Assembly (NCBI GenBank): GCA_023251135.1
Contig: JAHEZJ010000009.1
Coordinates: 79,697 to 143,696, forward strand
DNA from: Flavobacterium sp.
GTDB taxonomy: Bacteria > Bacteroidota > Bacteroidia > Flavobacteriales > Flavobacteriaceae
DNA length: 64,000 nucleotides
Direction: 5' to 3'
Positions 45,542 to 54,420 of the stretch are shown here, piece by piece. The notes under the pieces were generated by a model that saw only the letters and a program-made list of their open reading frames with translations, did not search any database and had not been told where the DNA came from. Position 1 is the stretch's first letter. The number at the start of each line of letters is the position of its first letter. Position numbers and translations under genes: made by a program.

Positions 45542-47039
45542 CTCCGTTTTGTTTTATGAGGTTAAGAATGTTTTTAATATCATTTAGGGTTGTAAGGGGA
45601 TTTAAAATGGTGAATTTCAAATAGAACTCTCCATCAACTTTGGTGCTGGCTACCAGAACTTCGCCGCCAAAAAACAGCTTCTCTTTGATGTATTTGTTGA
45701 CTTCACAAGAATTAGATTCAGCTGGTCCGTCGAGATAACGGAAGAGTAAAATACCGATATCAGAGTGGCATAACAGTTCAAAATTAGGATCGGCTTCGAT
45801 ATAGGCAGCGGTTTGTTGGGTAGTTTCGATTAAGGTCTCGGTAAATTGCCCGAGCTTTTTCTTGCCCATATAACGAAGGGTAAACCAAAGTTTCAAAGCA
45901 TCAAAACGACGTGTAGTCTGAACAATCGATTTATTGACCTGAGCCGGAAGTGCATCGTAATTTTGCTCTTTAGGATTCAGATAATCAGCGTGATGCTTGA
46001 TCAGGTTGAGGTGAAGTTTATTTTTAACAATAAACGCACTGCTGCTTACTGGTTGGAAGAATGATTTGTGATAATCGACCGTTACAGAATCGGCCAGTTC
46101 TATGCCGTTTAATAAATACCTTTGTTTCTCTGTTAAAAGCAATCCGCATCCATAGGCAGCATCTACGTGAAGCCATAAATTGTGCTGACTGGCAATAGCG
46201 GCGATTGTTTTTAACGGATCGATGTTACCAAAATCGGTTGTACCGGCAGTAGCGGTAATGGCAATTGGAATGTTTCCTTTCTTAATTTCGTCAGCGATTG
46301 CCTTTTCGAGTTTTTCCGGATCCATGCGGTATCTTTTGTCTACACCCACATTTACGATGGCTTGTTCTCCAAGGCCTAAAACCCAGGTGGTTTTATGATT
46401 GCTGAAATGCGCTTTATCCGAAACAAAAATCCTGTACTTGTGCGCATCAGGTGGAAGTCCGTCCATTTTAATGTTCCATTTTTGATACTGCATGGCATAG
46501 TAATCTCTCGCCAAGAGCAGCCCCATTAAATTACTTTGAGATCCACCTGCTGTAAAAACACCATCACCTTGTGTATAACCCACCTGCTCGCTGGTCCAGT
46601 CAATTAACTTTCTTTCGATAAAAGTTCCCCCGGCGCTTTGGTCATAAGTATCTTGTGATGAATTGATGGCACTTATCAGAATTTCTGCTGCCAGTGCAGG
46701 TATCACCACAGGGCAATTTAAGTGTGCAATATATTCCGGAAGGTGAAAAGCAGTGGCGTGGTTTACATAAAGTTCGTCTACTTCGTTCAACAGACTTTCG
46801 TAATCGGGTAGGGGCGTTTCAAAATCTATTTCTTCCACTTTAGCCCTTATTTCTTCCGGTCTGATGCCACTGAACGGTTTTTTATTGTTTTTTAAGAAAT
46901 TCGAAACACGTTCCTGTGCCAATTTCATTGCCTGTGCATATTCCGGGCCGGAATTCTGATGGAAAATGTCTTTGTAAAAATCCTGGTCCTGCTGGACCTC
47001 TCTGTCGAATGCTTCCTTACGGATCAATGTGGTATTCAT
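45519..47039 (-). CDS. PLP-dependent amino-acid decarboxylase (diamine synthesis)
   Basis: 506 residues, group II decarboxylase fold. ITATAGTTDFGNIDPLKTIA and LHVDAAYGCGLLL are cofactor-site motifs, and Lys325 in VDYHKSFFQPVSSSAF is the Schiff-base Lys. SAGGTFIERKLIDW is typical of the siderophore-linked branch that includes DesA-type lysine decarboxylases and diaminobutyrate decarboxylases. It would supply cadaverine, putrescine or 1,3-diaminopropane for the hydroxylase; the substrate cannot be fixed by eye. Second gene of the operon, 33 bases after the nitroreductase. Confidence 0.92.
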   Translation of the reverse strand: MNTTLIRKEAFDREVQQDQDFYKDIFHQNSGPEYAQAMKLAQERVSNFLKNNKKPFSGIRPEEIRAKVEEIDFETPLPDYESLLNEVDELYVNHATAFHLPEYIAHLNCPVVIPALAAEILISAINSSQDTYDQSAGGTFIERKLIDWTSEQVGYTQGDGVFTAGGSQSNLMGLLLARDYYAMQYQKWNIKMDGLPPDAHKYRIFVSDKAHFSNHKTTWVLGLGEQAIVNVGVDKRYRMDPEKLEKAIADEIKKGNIPIAITATAGTTDFGNIDPLKTIAAIASQHNLWLHVDAAYGCGLLLTEKQRYLLNGIELADSVTVDYHKSFFQPVSSSAFIVKNKLHLNLIKHHADYLNPKEQNYDALPAQVNKSIVQTTRRFDALKLWFTLRYMGKKKLGQFTETLIETTQQTAAYIEADPNFELLCHSDIGILLFRYLDGPAESNSCEVNKYIKEKLFFGGEVLVASTKVDGEFYLKFTILNPLTTLNDIKNILNLIKQNGDEYHRLN

Positions 47040-47072
47040 AAAATAGTTGTTTTAAGGGGTTTAAGTTATTTT

Positions 47073-47705
47073 TCAGTCGAGGTAGACGACTTTTTTAGAT
47101 AGTGGGGTTCTCTTTTTCTTGGAGGGTTTTAAGGCTTCGGGATAATAACCGAGATAAAGAAGTCCTAGTGATTTTTCATTTTCAGCGAGGCCAAATTTGG
47201 CAACATAATCGATGGCTACTCCTTTGGTACTCCAGTAACTGCCAATTTTATGAGCACTGCAGCTAAGCGCTATATTTTGTACAGCAGAAGAGACAGCTGC
47301 AATTTCTTCCCATTCAGGCAAGGCAATTTTGGTGTTTCGAACCATAATTACCCCAATCATACAGGCTGCATTTAACGGGTAGTTTTCGAGATAAGAAAGT
47401 TTATCTCTTTGATCTTCGGGCGACAATTCACTATAGAAATCTTTGTAATAATCGGCCATATATTCGCCATACTTCTTCAGGTATTTGCCGCGAAGAACGA
47501 CAAACCTCCAGGGTTCTGTCATTTTGTGATTGGGTGCCCAGGTCGCATTAATCAAAATTTCTTCCAGCAGCGGTTCAGGCAATTCTCCCTTGACAAATTG
47601 ATTGGCGTAGATGCTTCTTCGGTTGCGGATATTTTTTGAAATTTTATTGAGTTTATAAGAAGAGTCTGACGGCTTGGTTTTACTGGGGTTGTTCTTGATT
47701 TTCAT
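47073..47705 (-). CDS. Nitroreductase family protein
   Basis: 210 residues, FMN-dependent nitroreductase fold. RNRRSIYANQFVKGELPEPL, INATWAPNHKMTEPWRFVVL and the C-terminal GLLYLGYYPEALKPSKKKRT are the typical flavin-contact segments. It is the first gene after the operon's promoter and candidate iron operator. Possible roles are flavin-dependent reduction of the ferric siderophore to release iron, or redox support for N-hydroxylation. Neither is proven by the sequence; position at the head of an iron-regulated operon makes iron release attractive. Confidence 0.88.
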   Translation of the reverse strand: MKIKNNPSKTKPSDSSYKLNKISKNIRNRRSIYANQFVKGELPEPLLEEILINATWAPNHKMTEPWRFVVLRGKYLKKYGEYMADYYKDFYSELSPEDQRDKLSYLENYPLNAACMIGVIMVRNTKIALPEWEEIAAVSSAVQNIALSCSAHKIGSYWSTKGVAIDYVAKFGLAENEKSLGLLYLGYYPEALKPSKKKRTPLSKKVVYLD

Positions 47706-47771
47706 ATATTTTTGAAATTTTTCTAAGAAATTTCTTTTTTATTTGGGGTTAAAAAAATATATTTGTAAGTA

Positions 47772-47813
47772 ATTCTTATTTAGAATGAATAAGAATAGTA
47801 CTTGACAAAAGTA
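47772..47813 (-). promoter_or_regulatory. Promoter and candidate iron operator of the siderophore operon
   Basis: On the minus strand TACTTTTG (47813-47806) is a -7 element identical to that of the receptor gene. Downstream of it lies ATTCTAAATAAGAAT (47786-47772), the same 15-mer as at 33793-33807. A further GAATAAGAAT (plus strand 47787-47796) makes the whole a 25-base palindrome with ATTCTTATT/AATAAGAAT arms. Fur or a similar iron repressor is the likely binder (inference). Confidence 0.75.
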
Positions 47814-48369
47814 TAAATTAATCCCAACAAAAAAAATAAATTTTAAAAATTTATGAGAATGACCGTACTTGTTTGTGGTTAAATTAGATGTAATTTTTTA
47901 CATTTTAATGGTTTTAAGTCTTGTAAATGCTGGTTTTTCCTTCTTTTTAACAATACTAATGAATGAGGAAAAATGAAATAATAATCGATATATTTCTGGT
48001 GAAATGATTGTAAATAAAACTTTAAATTTTTGTTTTCTTACAAAATGAATATTTACAGAAACAACCCGCTCTAAAGACCTGTTTTATCCAATTTGGAACT
48101 CTTTTGGCAAAAGTCTTTCCCGTTACAAAAACCGGATTGCCTAGTGGCTTACCAATGTCCGAAAGACACAATTTTTAATAGCGAACCGCTTAATTTTCGT
48201 TTGCAGATAACAGTTGAAAATTGATTTTAAAATCATAAAAACGCAGAATATTTAAATTTTTAATAACATAAATCGATTTTTTGTTGGCTTATGGTTATAA
48301 AATGGTAAAAGTTTACTCCTTCTTGTACTTCGTGGGGAATTATTTTGCGACATCGTTTAAATTTGTGAA
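47814..48369. other. Intergenic region between siderophore and metal-efflux genes
   Basis: Besides the siderophore promoter (to its left), this AT-rich stretch shows a TAAATTTG box at its right end (48358-48365). No further gene, riboswitch or terminator was recognised. Confidence 0.5.
48358..48365 (+). promoter_or_regulatory. -7 element immediately before the metal-efflux operon
   Basis: TAAATTTG fits TAnnTTTG. It lies only 4 bases before the GTG start of the next gene, so the transcript from it would be nearly or fully leaderless. Confidence 0.4.
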
Positions 48370-48747
48370 GTGCGAAAACTCATTATATACCTGTTCATCT
48401 TTTTAATTGTATCCAATATTGGGTTCTTTCAGCAGTTCTATAAACTGCCGATATTGTTGGAACATTTTAGGGAGCATCAGGAAAGACATGAGATTAGCTT
48501 TTTTGATTTTTTAGAAATGCATTATTGGGGAGAAGATTTAAAAGACAATGATTCCGACCGTGACATGCAGCTTCCGTTTAAAAACATATCCGGCCCATAT
48601 GTGCAGCTGGTATTTGTTCCGCAGGATAAACCCCTATTTTATATTCCTTTTACGATCGGATTTTCGCAAGCTGTTGCGATTCCTTATACCTCAGATTTAT
48701 ATTCGAATCCCGCTTTGTTTTCGGTATTCCGTCCTCCTGTAGCTTAA
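48370..48747 (+). CDS. Small protein of the metal-efflux operon, function unknown
   Basis: 125 residues with a GTG start. An N-terminal hydrophobic segment (LIIYLFIFLIVSNIGFF) could be a signal peptide or anchor. A His/Asp/Glu-rich middle (EHFREHQERHEISFFDFLEM, then HYWGEDLKDNDSDRDM) could bind metal. The C-terminus is aromatic and proline-rich. Small proteins of this kind are commonly encoded just before CusA/CzcA genes in Flavobacteria, as I recall. The gene ends 86 bases before the pump gene. A periplasmic metal-binding or sensing role is possible, but no family function is known to me. Confidence 0.7.
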   Translation: MRKLIIYLFIFLIVSNIGFFQQFYKLPILLEHFREHQERHEISFFDFLEMHYWGEDLKDNDSDRDMQLPFKNISGPYVQLVFVPQDKPLFYIPFTIGFSQAVAIPYTSDLYSNPALFSVFRPPVA

Positions 48748-48833
48748 TTTAATTTTCCGGAATTTTTATTGTGGTGAAAACATTTTGATGTTTTGGCCAT
48801 GGCATTAGTATTTCAAAAAAATTAAATCAAATT

Positions 48834-51800
48834 ATGCTTAATAAGATCATACAATTCTCAGTTAAAAATAAACTGGTAATTGGGGTCTTCACCTTGCTAT
48901 GGATTATCTATGGCGTGTTTGAAGTTACCCGTTTACCTATTGATGCCGTTCCTGACATCACCAACAATCAGGTACAAATTATTACAACAGCTCCGTCTTT
49001 GGGAGCAGAAGATGTAGAGCGTTTAATTACATTTCCAATCGAACAGGCGATTAGCAACATTCCGCAGCTCAAAGAAAGCCGTAGTATTTCGCGTTTCGGA
49101 CTTTCGCTGGTTACGATTGTTTTTGCAGATGATACGGATGTGTATTGGGCACGTCAGCAGGTTGCAGAACGATTGCAAAAAGTAGAGATCGCCGAGAATG
49201 CCAACATTCCTGAAATGGCACCGGCAACAACAGGTTTGGGCGAAATTTACCAGTATGTCCTGAAACCGCAACCCGGTTACGAAACCAAATATTCTTTGGA
49301 AGATTTACGTACCCTACAGGACTGGACGGTTAGAAGACAGCTTTTGGGAACTCCCGGAATTGCTGATGTCGCTACTTTTGGAGGCAAGTTAAAACAATAT
49401 GAAATTGCCGTTAATCCGTCTCGCCTAAAAGCGCAGAACCTTACGATAAAAGATGTTTTTACAGCACTGAACAGTAATAACGAAAACACCGGCGGTGCTT
49501 ATATTGAAAAAGGTCCAACGGTACTTTACATCCGAAGTGTCGGACTGACCCGAAACATCAGGGACATTCAGAATATTATTGTCAAAAATACACAGGCCGG
49601 AACTCCTATTCTGATTAAAGATATTGCAGAGGTAAAAATGTCTTCGGCCATACGTTACGGGGCATTAACAACAGCCGATATTGGCGAATCGGTAGGTGGA
49701 ATTGTGATGATGCTAAAAGGGGAGAACGCCAATAATGTGATCGTAAATGTCAAAAAACGCGTTGCCGAAATTGAGAAAATCTTACCGAAAGGGTTGAAAA
49801 TTGAACCTTTTTTAGATCGTACCAAAATGGTCGATAATGCCATTGGTACGGTTCAGAAGAACCTTATCGAAGGGGCATTGATTGTGGTGCTGGTACTGGT
49901 GCTTTTCCTGGGCAATTTACGAGCAGGTTTTATAGTGGCTTCGGTAATTCCGTTAGCGATGCTTTTTGCCATTATCATGATGAACACCTTTGGTGTGAGT
50001 GGTAATTTGATGAGTTTGGGGGCGCTTGATTTTGGTTTAATTGTCGATGGTGCGGTGATTATTGTAGAAGCCATTTTGCATCACATTCATTCGGCTAAAA
50101 AATACAAAGCAATCGATTCTATTTCGCAGGAGGAGATGGACAAAGAGGTGACAGGTTCGGCAGGGCGTATGATGAATGCCGCCGTATTCGGACAGATTAT
50201 TATTCTGATTGTTTATCTGCCGATATTGTCTTTGGAAGGGATCGAAGGAAAAATGTTCAAACCAATGGCACAAACCGTGGCCTTTGCTATTTTGGGTGCT
50301 TTTATATTGTCGCTTACTTATGTTCCGATGGTGAGCGCCTTGTTTATTAGCAAGAAAGTCAGTCACAAACCCAATTTGTCGGATCGCATAATGGCAAAAC
50401 TGGAGTTTTACTATGAAATTGGATTGTCGAGAGCGTTGCAAGTCCGAAAAGGAATTGTGATTTCGGCATTTGTGCTGTTTGGGATTGCCTTAGTCATTTT
50501 TAGCCGAATGGGAGGAGAATTTATTCCGCAGCTTGAAGAAGGTGATTTTGCAGTAGAAACCCGTTTACTGCTGGGGACAAATTTGTCGACGACAACGGCC
50601 ACTATTGAGAAAATTTCGACCGCATTGAAAAACAGGTATCCTGAGGTAGAAAAAGTAGTTTCGAGAATTGGTAGTGCCGAGATCCCGACAGATCCGATGC
50701 CTATAGAAGGAGGAGACATGATTATTGTATTGAAAGACAAGTCCGAATGGACAAGTGCTTCTTCGTTTCCTGAACTGGCCGATAAAATGACACAGACGGT
50801 TAAAGAGGTCGCACCCGGAGTTACGACCGGTTTTCAGTTTCCGGTACAGATGCGTTTTAACGAATTAATGACAGGAGCAAAGCAGGATCTGGTTTGTAAA
50901 ATTTATGGTGAAGATCTCGATAAATTGGCAAAATATGCCGAACAGCTGGGCGCGATTAGTAGTACAGTAGAAGGAGCTACGGATCTTTATGTAGAGAAAG
51001 TTACCGGAATGCCACAGATCGTTATTGATTATGACTGGGCCGAAATGGCGAAGTACGGGATTTATGTTTCGGATATCAATCAAACCGTAAATGCTGCTTT
51101 TGCAGGAGCTGTAGCGGGAAGCATTTACGAAGGAGAGAAAAAGTTTGATATGGTGGTGCGCGTGGAAGCCAGTGGACGTAAAGACATAGCCGATGTTCGC
51201 AATTTATTGATTGCAACCCGTTCCGGAATGCAGATTCCGCTGTATCAGGTGGCTTCTGTAAAAGAGGTGGAGGGGCCGAATCAGATTCAGCGTGAGAATG
51301 CTAAAAGAAGAATTATTGTTGGTTTTAATGTGAGAGGGAGAGACGTCGAATCGATAGTCGAAGAATTGCAAAAGAAAGTAAACAGTCAGATCAAATTTGA
51401 GCCCGGTTATTATATTACCTATGGCGGTACTTTTGAAAACCTGCAACAGGCAAAATCCCGTCTGGGAGTTGCAGTTCCGGCAGCTTTGTTTATGATTTTA
51501 GCATTGCTGTATTTTGCGTTCAGATCGTTTAAAGAAGGAATTATCATTTTTACAGCCATTCCGTTATCGGCTATTGGCGGTGTGTTTGGACTGGCTTTGC
51601 GCGATATGCCGTTTAGTATTTCGGCCGGAGTTGGTTTTATTGCACTGTTTGGTGTGGCTGTTTTGAATGGAATTGTTTTAATCTCCGAGTTCAACCGAAT
51701 CCAAAAACAGGGCGAAATTACCGATCCGCTTCAAATCATTATTAACGGAACCAAAAACAGATTACGTCCTGTATTGATGACCGCCGCGGTAGCTTCTTTA

Positions 51801-53213
51801 GGGTTTTTACCAATGGCTTTAAGCAATGGTGCAGGAGCAGAGGTACAGCGCCCGCTTGCAACCGTTGTGATCGGCGGACTTATTACAGCCACTTTGCTGA
51901 CGCTTTTTGTACTTCCGGCTATTTATTTGATGACGTATCATACCAAAGTTTTTTCGAAAAAAAATAAAAAACACAAGATGAATAAGCTGACTTTACTGGT
52001 ACTGGCTTTGTTTCTTACCGTTTCGGTACAGGCACAGGAAGCGCCAATATCTCTTGAAGAATCGCTATCAATAGCGCTTCAGCATAACGGAAGAATTAAA
52101 TCTTCGCAATTGAATGAAAAATCAAAAGAACAGTTGGAAAAAACGGCTTTTGATCTTCCCAAAACAGCTCTGAGTGCCGATTATGGTCAGTTTAACAGTG
52201 CTGTAAACGATACGCGTTTTGGCATTAGCCAGACTTTTGCGTTTCCGACATTGTATACCCATCAGAAAAAAGCTTTGAGAGAAAATTACAATGCAGCCAA
52301 AGCGGAATCGCAGCTAACGGTGCAGCAGATTAAGTCGAATGTGAGGAACTTGTTTTATTACTACATCTGGCTGAACAGCAAAAAGGATTTATTAGTTTAT
52401 GCCGATTCGATTTACAGGTTGATGGAGCAGAAATCGGAGTTGCGGTATAAGACAGGGGAGACCAATGTACTCGAAAAAAGTGCTTCTCAATCGGCACGAC
52501 AATTTTATACCAACCAGCTTACAATGGTCAATAAGGATATTGCTATCACGCTAAAAATGTTCAATACCGTTCTTCAGGACAGTAAGGTTCATGTGCCTTT
52601 TTCTGAAACGATCAAGAATGATTTTGCAGTTTCCTTAAATCAGAATAAAAATACGGCAGCACTTCCTCAGATACAACTTTCGCTGTACGAAGCTGAAGCA
52701 GCAAAGTGGAAATGGAAAACCGAACAGGCCAAAATACTACCTGATGTTACCATTGGGTACAATAATTTAAGCATAGTAGGCACACAAACCAGTGCTTCAG
52801 GTCAGGATATTTATTACAATAGCAGTCAGAGGTTTAGTTATGTCAATTTGGGGCTGTCAGTTCCGTTGTTTTTCAGCAGTCAGTCGGCGCGTAACAAAGC
52901 TGCCAAAGCGGAGTATGAAACCTATAAGATGCGGGCAGAAACGACAAAGATTGAAATGCTGACGGAGATTAGTAATGCCGAAAGTGAGATCGAAAAGTAC
53001 AAAGAAAGCCTTGCTTATTATGAAAACGAAGGACTAAAAAATGCAACGGTAATTATTGACGCTGCGAATAGTCAGTTGGAGAATGGTGATATTGATTACC
53101 TGCAATGGGTGTTGGTCGTCAATCAGGCCATAACCATAAAAAATGAATATTTCGACAGAATTAACGATTACAATAAGGCCGTGATTAATTGGCAAACCCT
53201 TAATAATTTATAG
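48834..53213 (+). CDS. CusA/CzcA heavy-metal RND pump fused to a TolC-like channel
   Basis: 1459 residues. Residues 1 to about 1045 are a complete heavy-metal RND pump. They show the N-terminal helix, TNNQVQIITTAPSLGAEDVE, and the metal-RND helix motif DFGLIVDGAVIIVE with Asp399, Asp405 and Glu412, then the second six-helix half ending FVLPAIYLMTYHTKVF. A basic linker (SKKNKKHK) leads to Met1049 and a signal-peptide-like segment MNKLTLLVLALFLTVSVQAQ. A TolC/outer-membrane efflux domain follows (ISLEESLSIALQHNGRIK, coiled coils, LGLSVPLFFSSQSARNKA). The channel half presumably gets out through cleavage at the internal signal or by internal initiation at ATG 51978. The adaptor gene follows after 4 bases. 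Confidence 0.92.
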   Translation: MLNKIIQFSVKNKLVIGVFTLLWIIYGVFEVTRLPIDAVPDITNNQVQIITTAPSLGAEDVERLITFPIEQAISNIPQLKESRSISRFGLSLVTIVFADDTDVYWARQQVAERLQKVEIAENANIPEMAPATTGLGEIYQYVLKPQPGYETKYSLEDLRTLQDWTVRRQLLGTPGIADVATFGGKLKQYEIAVNPSRLKAQNLTIKDVFTALNSNNENTGGAYIEKGPTVLYIRSVGLTRNIRDIQNIIVKNTQAGTPILIKDIAEVKMSSAIRYGALTTADIGESVGGIVMMLKGENANNVIVNVKKRVAEIEKILPKGLKIEPFLDRTKMVDNAIGTVQKNLIEGALIVVLVLVLFLGNLRAGFIVASVIPLAMLFAIIMMNTFGVSGNLMSLGALDFGLIVDGAVIIVEAILHHIHSAKKYKAIDSISQEEMDKEVTGSAGRMMNAAVFGQIIILIVYLPILSLEGIEGKMFKPMAQTVAFAILGAFILSLTYVPMVSALFISKKVSHKPNLSDRIMAKLEFYYEIGLSRALQVRKGIVISAFVLFGIALVIFSRMGGEFIPQLEEGDFAVETRLLLGTNLSTTTATIEKISTALKNRYPEVEKVVSRIGSAEIPTDPMPIEGGDMIIVLKDKSEWTSASSFPELADKMTQTVKEVAPGVTTGFQFPVQMRFNELMTGAKQDLVCKIYGEDLDKLAKYAEQLGAISSTVEGATDLYVEKVTGMPQIVIDYDWAEMAKYGIYVSDINQTVNAAFAGAVAGSIYEGEKKFDMVVRVEASGRKDIADVRNLLIATRSGMQIPLYQVASVKEVEGPNQIQRENAKRRIIVGFNVRGRDVESIVEELQKKVNSQIKFEPGYYITYGGTFENLQQAKSRLGVAVPAALFMILALLYFAFRSFKEGIIIFTAIPLSAIGGVFGLALRDMPFSISAGVGFIALFGVAVLNGIVLISEFNRIQKQGEITDPLQIIINGTKNRLRPVLMTAAVASLGFLPMALSNGAGAEVQRPLATVVIGGLITATLLTLFVLPAIYLMTYHTKVFSKKNKKHKMNKLTLLVLALFLTVSVQAQEAPISLEESLSIALQHNGRIKSSQLNEKSKEQLEKTAFDLPKTALSADYGQFNSAVNDTRFGISQTFAFPTLYTHQKKALRENYNAAKAESQLTVQQIKSNVRNLFYYYIWLNSKKDLLVYADSIYRLMEQKSELRYKTGETNVLEKSASQSARQFYTNQLTMVNKDIAITLKMFNTVLQDSKVHVPFSETIKNDFAVSLNQNKNTAALPQIQLSLYEAEAAKWKWKTEQAKILPDVTIGYNNLSIVGTQTSASGQDIYYNSSQRFSYVNLGLSVPLFFSSQSARNKAAKAEYETYKMRAETTKIEMLTEISNAESEIEKYKESLAYYENEGLKNATVIIDAANSQLENGDIDYLQWVLVVNQAITIKNEYFDRINDYNKAVINWQTLNNL

Positions 53214-53217
53214 AAGA

Positions 53218-54348
53218 ATGAAAACATATAGCAGCATCATTTTAGTTTTTTTAGGTTTAGTTTCCTGCCAGGGCGATAAAAAAGAACAACAAACTAAAAA
53301 AGAAATAACAGCCGAAAACAGTATTCAGTTCAGCGAGGCACAGGTTAAAAATGCAGGACTGGTGGTGGGTTCTCCGGAAGAACGAACGGTGAAAGGAATA
53401 TTACAGCTTCAGGGAACGGTTACCGTACCGCCAAAAAGTGTAGTGACGGTAAGTATTCCTTTGGGAGGTTATATCAAAAAGACCGATTTAATGGCTGGAA
53501 TGCACGTTAAAAAAGGACAATTGCTGGCAGTAGTCGAGGACATGCAGTACATACAGCTGCAACAGGATTATCTTACCGCAAAAGAAAAGTTTCAACTGGC
53601 TCAAAGTGAGTTTAACCGTCAGAAAGAGCTTAATGCGAAGAAGGCCAGCAGTGATAAGTTGTTTGAACAGACATCGACAGAGATGCAAACACAACGCATT
53701 TACATGGCATCGCTGGCACAAAAACTGGGATTGCTGGGCATTAATGTTAAAACACTCACGGCTTCGACGATAAGTAAAACGGTTGCGATTCATTCCCCAA
53801 TAAATGGTTTGGTGGCGAAGATTAATGTGAATGTCGGCAAATACATTTCGCCAACCGATATGCTTTTTGAGCTGATCGAAATGAGTGATATTGTTTTGGT
53901 AATGAATGCTTTTGAAAAAGACGTGCACTTGCTTTCGGTTGGGCAGACGGTTACGGCTTATACGAATGCCAATCCGTCAAAAAAGTACAAAGCAAAAATT
54001 GCTTATATCAATCAAAGTCTGAATGACGATCGTGCAGCAGAAGTAATTTGCAAAGTGAATCACTATGAAAGTTCGTTAATACCGGGACTTTTTATTAATG
54101 CCGAGGCTGAGTTTGATAACCAAAAAGCGCTTACAGTTCCCGAAGATGCTGTGGTAAGATGGCAGGGTAAGTTTTTTGTTTTTGTGAAGACCGGTGGGCA
54201 TAATTTTAAAATGGTTCCGATTGATTTGGGTACTGCCAGTGAAGGATACCGTCAGATCAAGTCTTCGGTTATCGATACTTCTTCGGCAATTGTAATCAAA
54301 AATGCCTATACCTTGCTGATGGCTTTCAGGAACGGAGGAGAGCAGTAG
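53218..54348 (+). CDS. Periplasmic adaptor lipoprotein of the metal-efflux pump (CusB/CzcB type)
   Basis: 376 residues. A lipoprotein signal ends in LVSC (Cys17). A barrel-sandwich half (about 62-100: GTVTVPPKSVVTVSIPLGGY) is followed by an alpha-helical hairpin (about 105-165, LQQDYLTAKEKFQLAQSEFN) and the second lipoyl half (IHSPINGLVAKINVNVGKYI). Beta-barrel and membrane-proximal domains complete the HlyD-like order. It links the RND pump to the outer-membrane channel. Starts 4 bases after the fused pump/channel gene, so the three activities are made together. Substrate (copper, zinc, cobalt or cadmium) is not clear. Confidence 0.92.
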   Translation: MKTYSSIILVFLGLVSCQGDKKEQQTKKEITAENSIQFSEAQVKNAGLVVGSPEERTVKGILQLQGTVTVPPKSVVTVSIPLGGYIKKTDLMAGMHVKKGQLLAVVEDMQYIQLQQDYLTAKEKFQLAQSEFNRQKELNAKKASSDKLFEQTSTEMQTQRIYMASLAQKLGLLGINVKTLTASTISKTVAIHSPINGLVAKINVNVGKYISPTDMLFELIEMSDIVLVMNAFEKDVHLLSVGQTVTAYTNANPSKKYKAKIAYINQSLNDDRAAEVICKVNHYESSLIPGLFINAEAEFDNQKALTVPEDAVVRWQGKFFVFVKTGGHNFKMVPIDLGTASEGYRQIKSSVIDTSSAIVIKNAYTLLMAFRNGGEQ

Positions 54349-54362
54349 TTTTAAGTAAAAAA

Positions 54363-54397
54363 ATCCCCCAGCTCCATAGGGATTGGAACTGGGGGAT
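54363..54397 (-). terminator. Terminator between adaptor and TonB-receptor genes
   Basis: ATCCCCCAGCTCC (54363-54375) pairs with GGAACTGGGGGAT (54385-54397), 12 of 13 positions. The T run lies on the minus-strand side, so it chiefly ends the receptor transcript; the stem may also act for the adaptor. Confidence 0.82.
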
Positions 54398-54420
54398 CAT
54401 AAAAAAATAAAACACAATCT

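Noticed and set aside
47814-48369. Riboswitch between siderophore and metal genes
   Set aside because: No known riboswitch core was recognised; the stretch has no stable conserved-looking stem or terminator.
53488-53928. 146-codon minus-strand frame
   Set aside because: Antisense to the adaptor gene and rich in Cys/His/Leu without family features; shadow frame.
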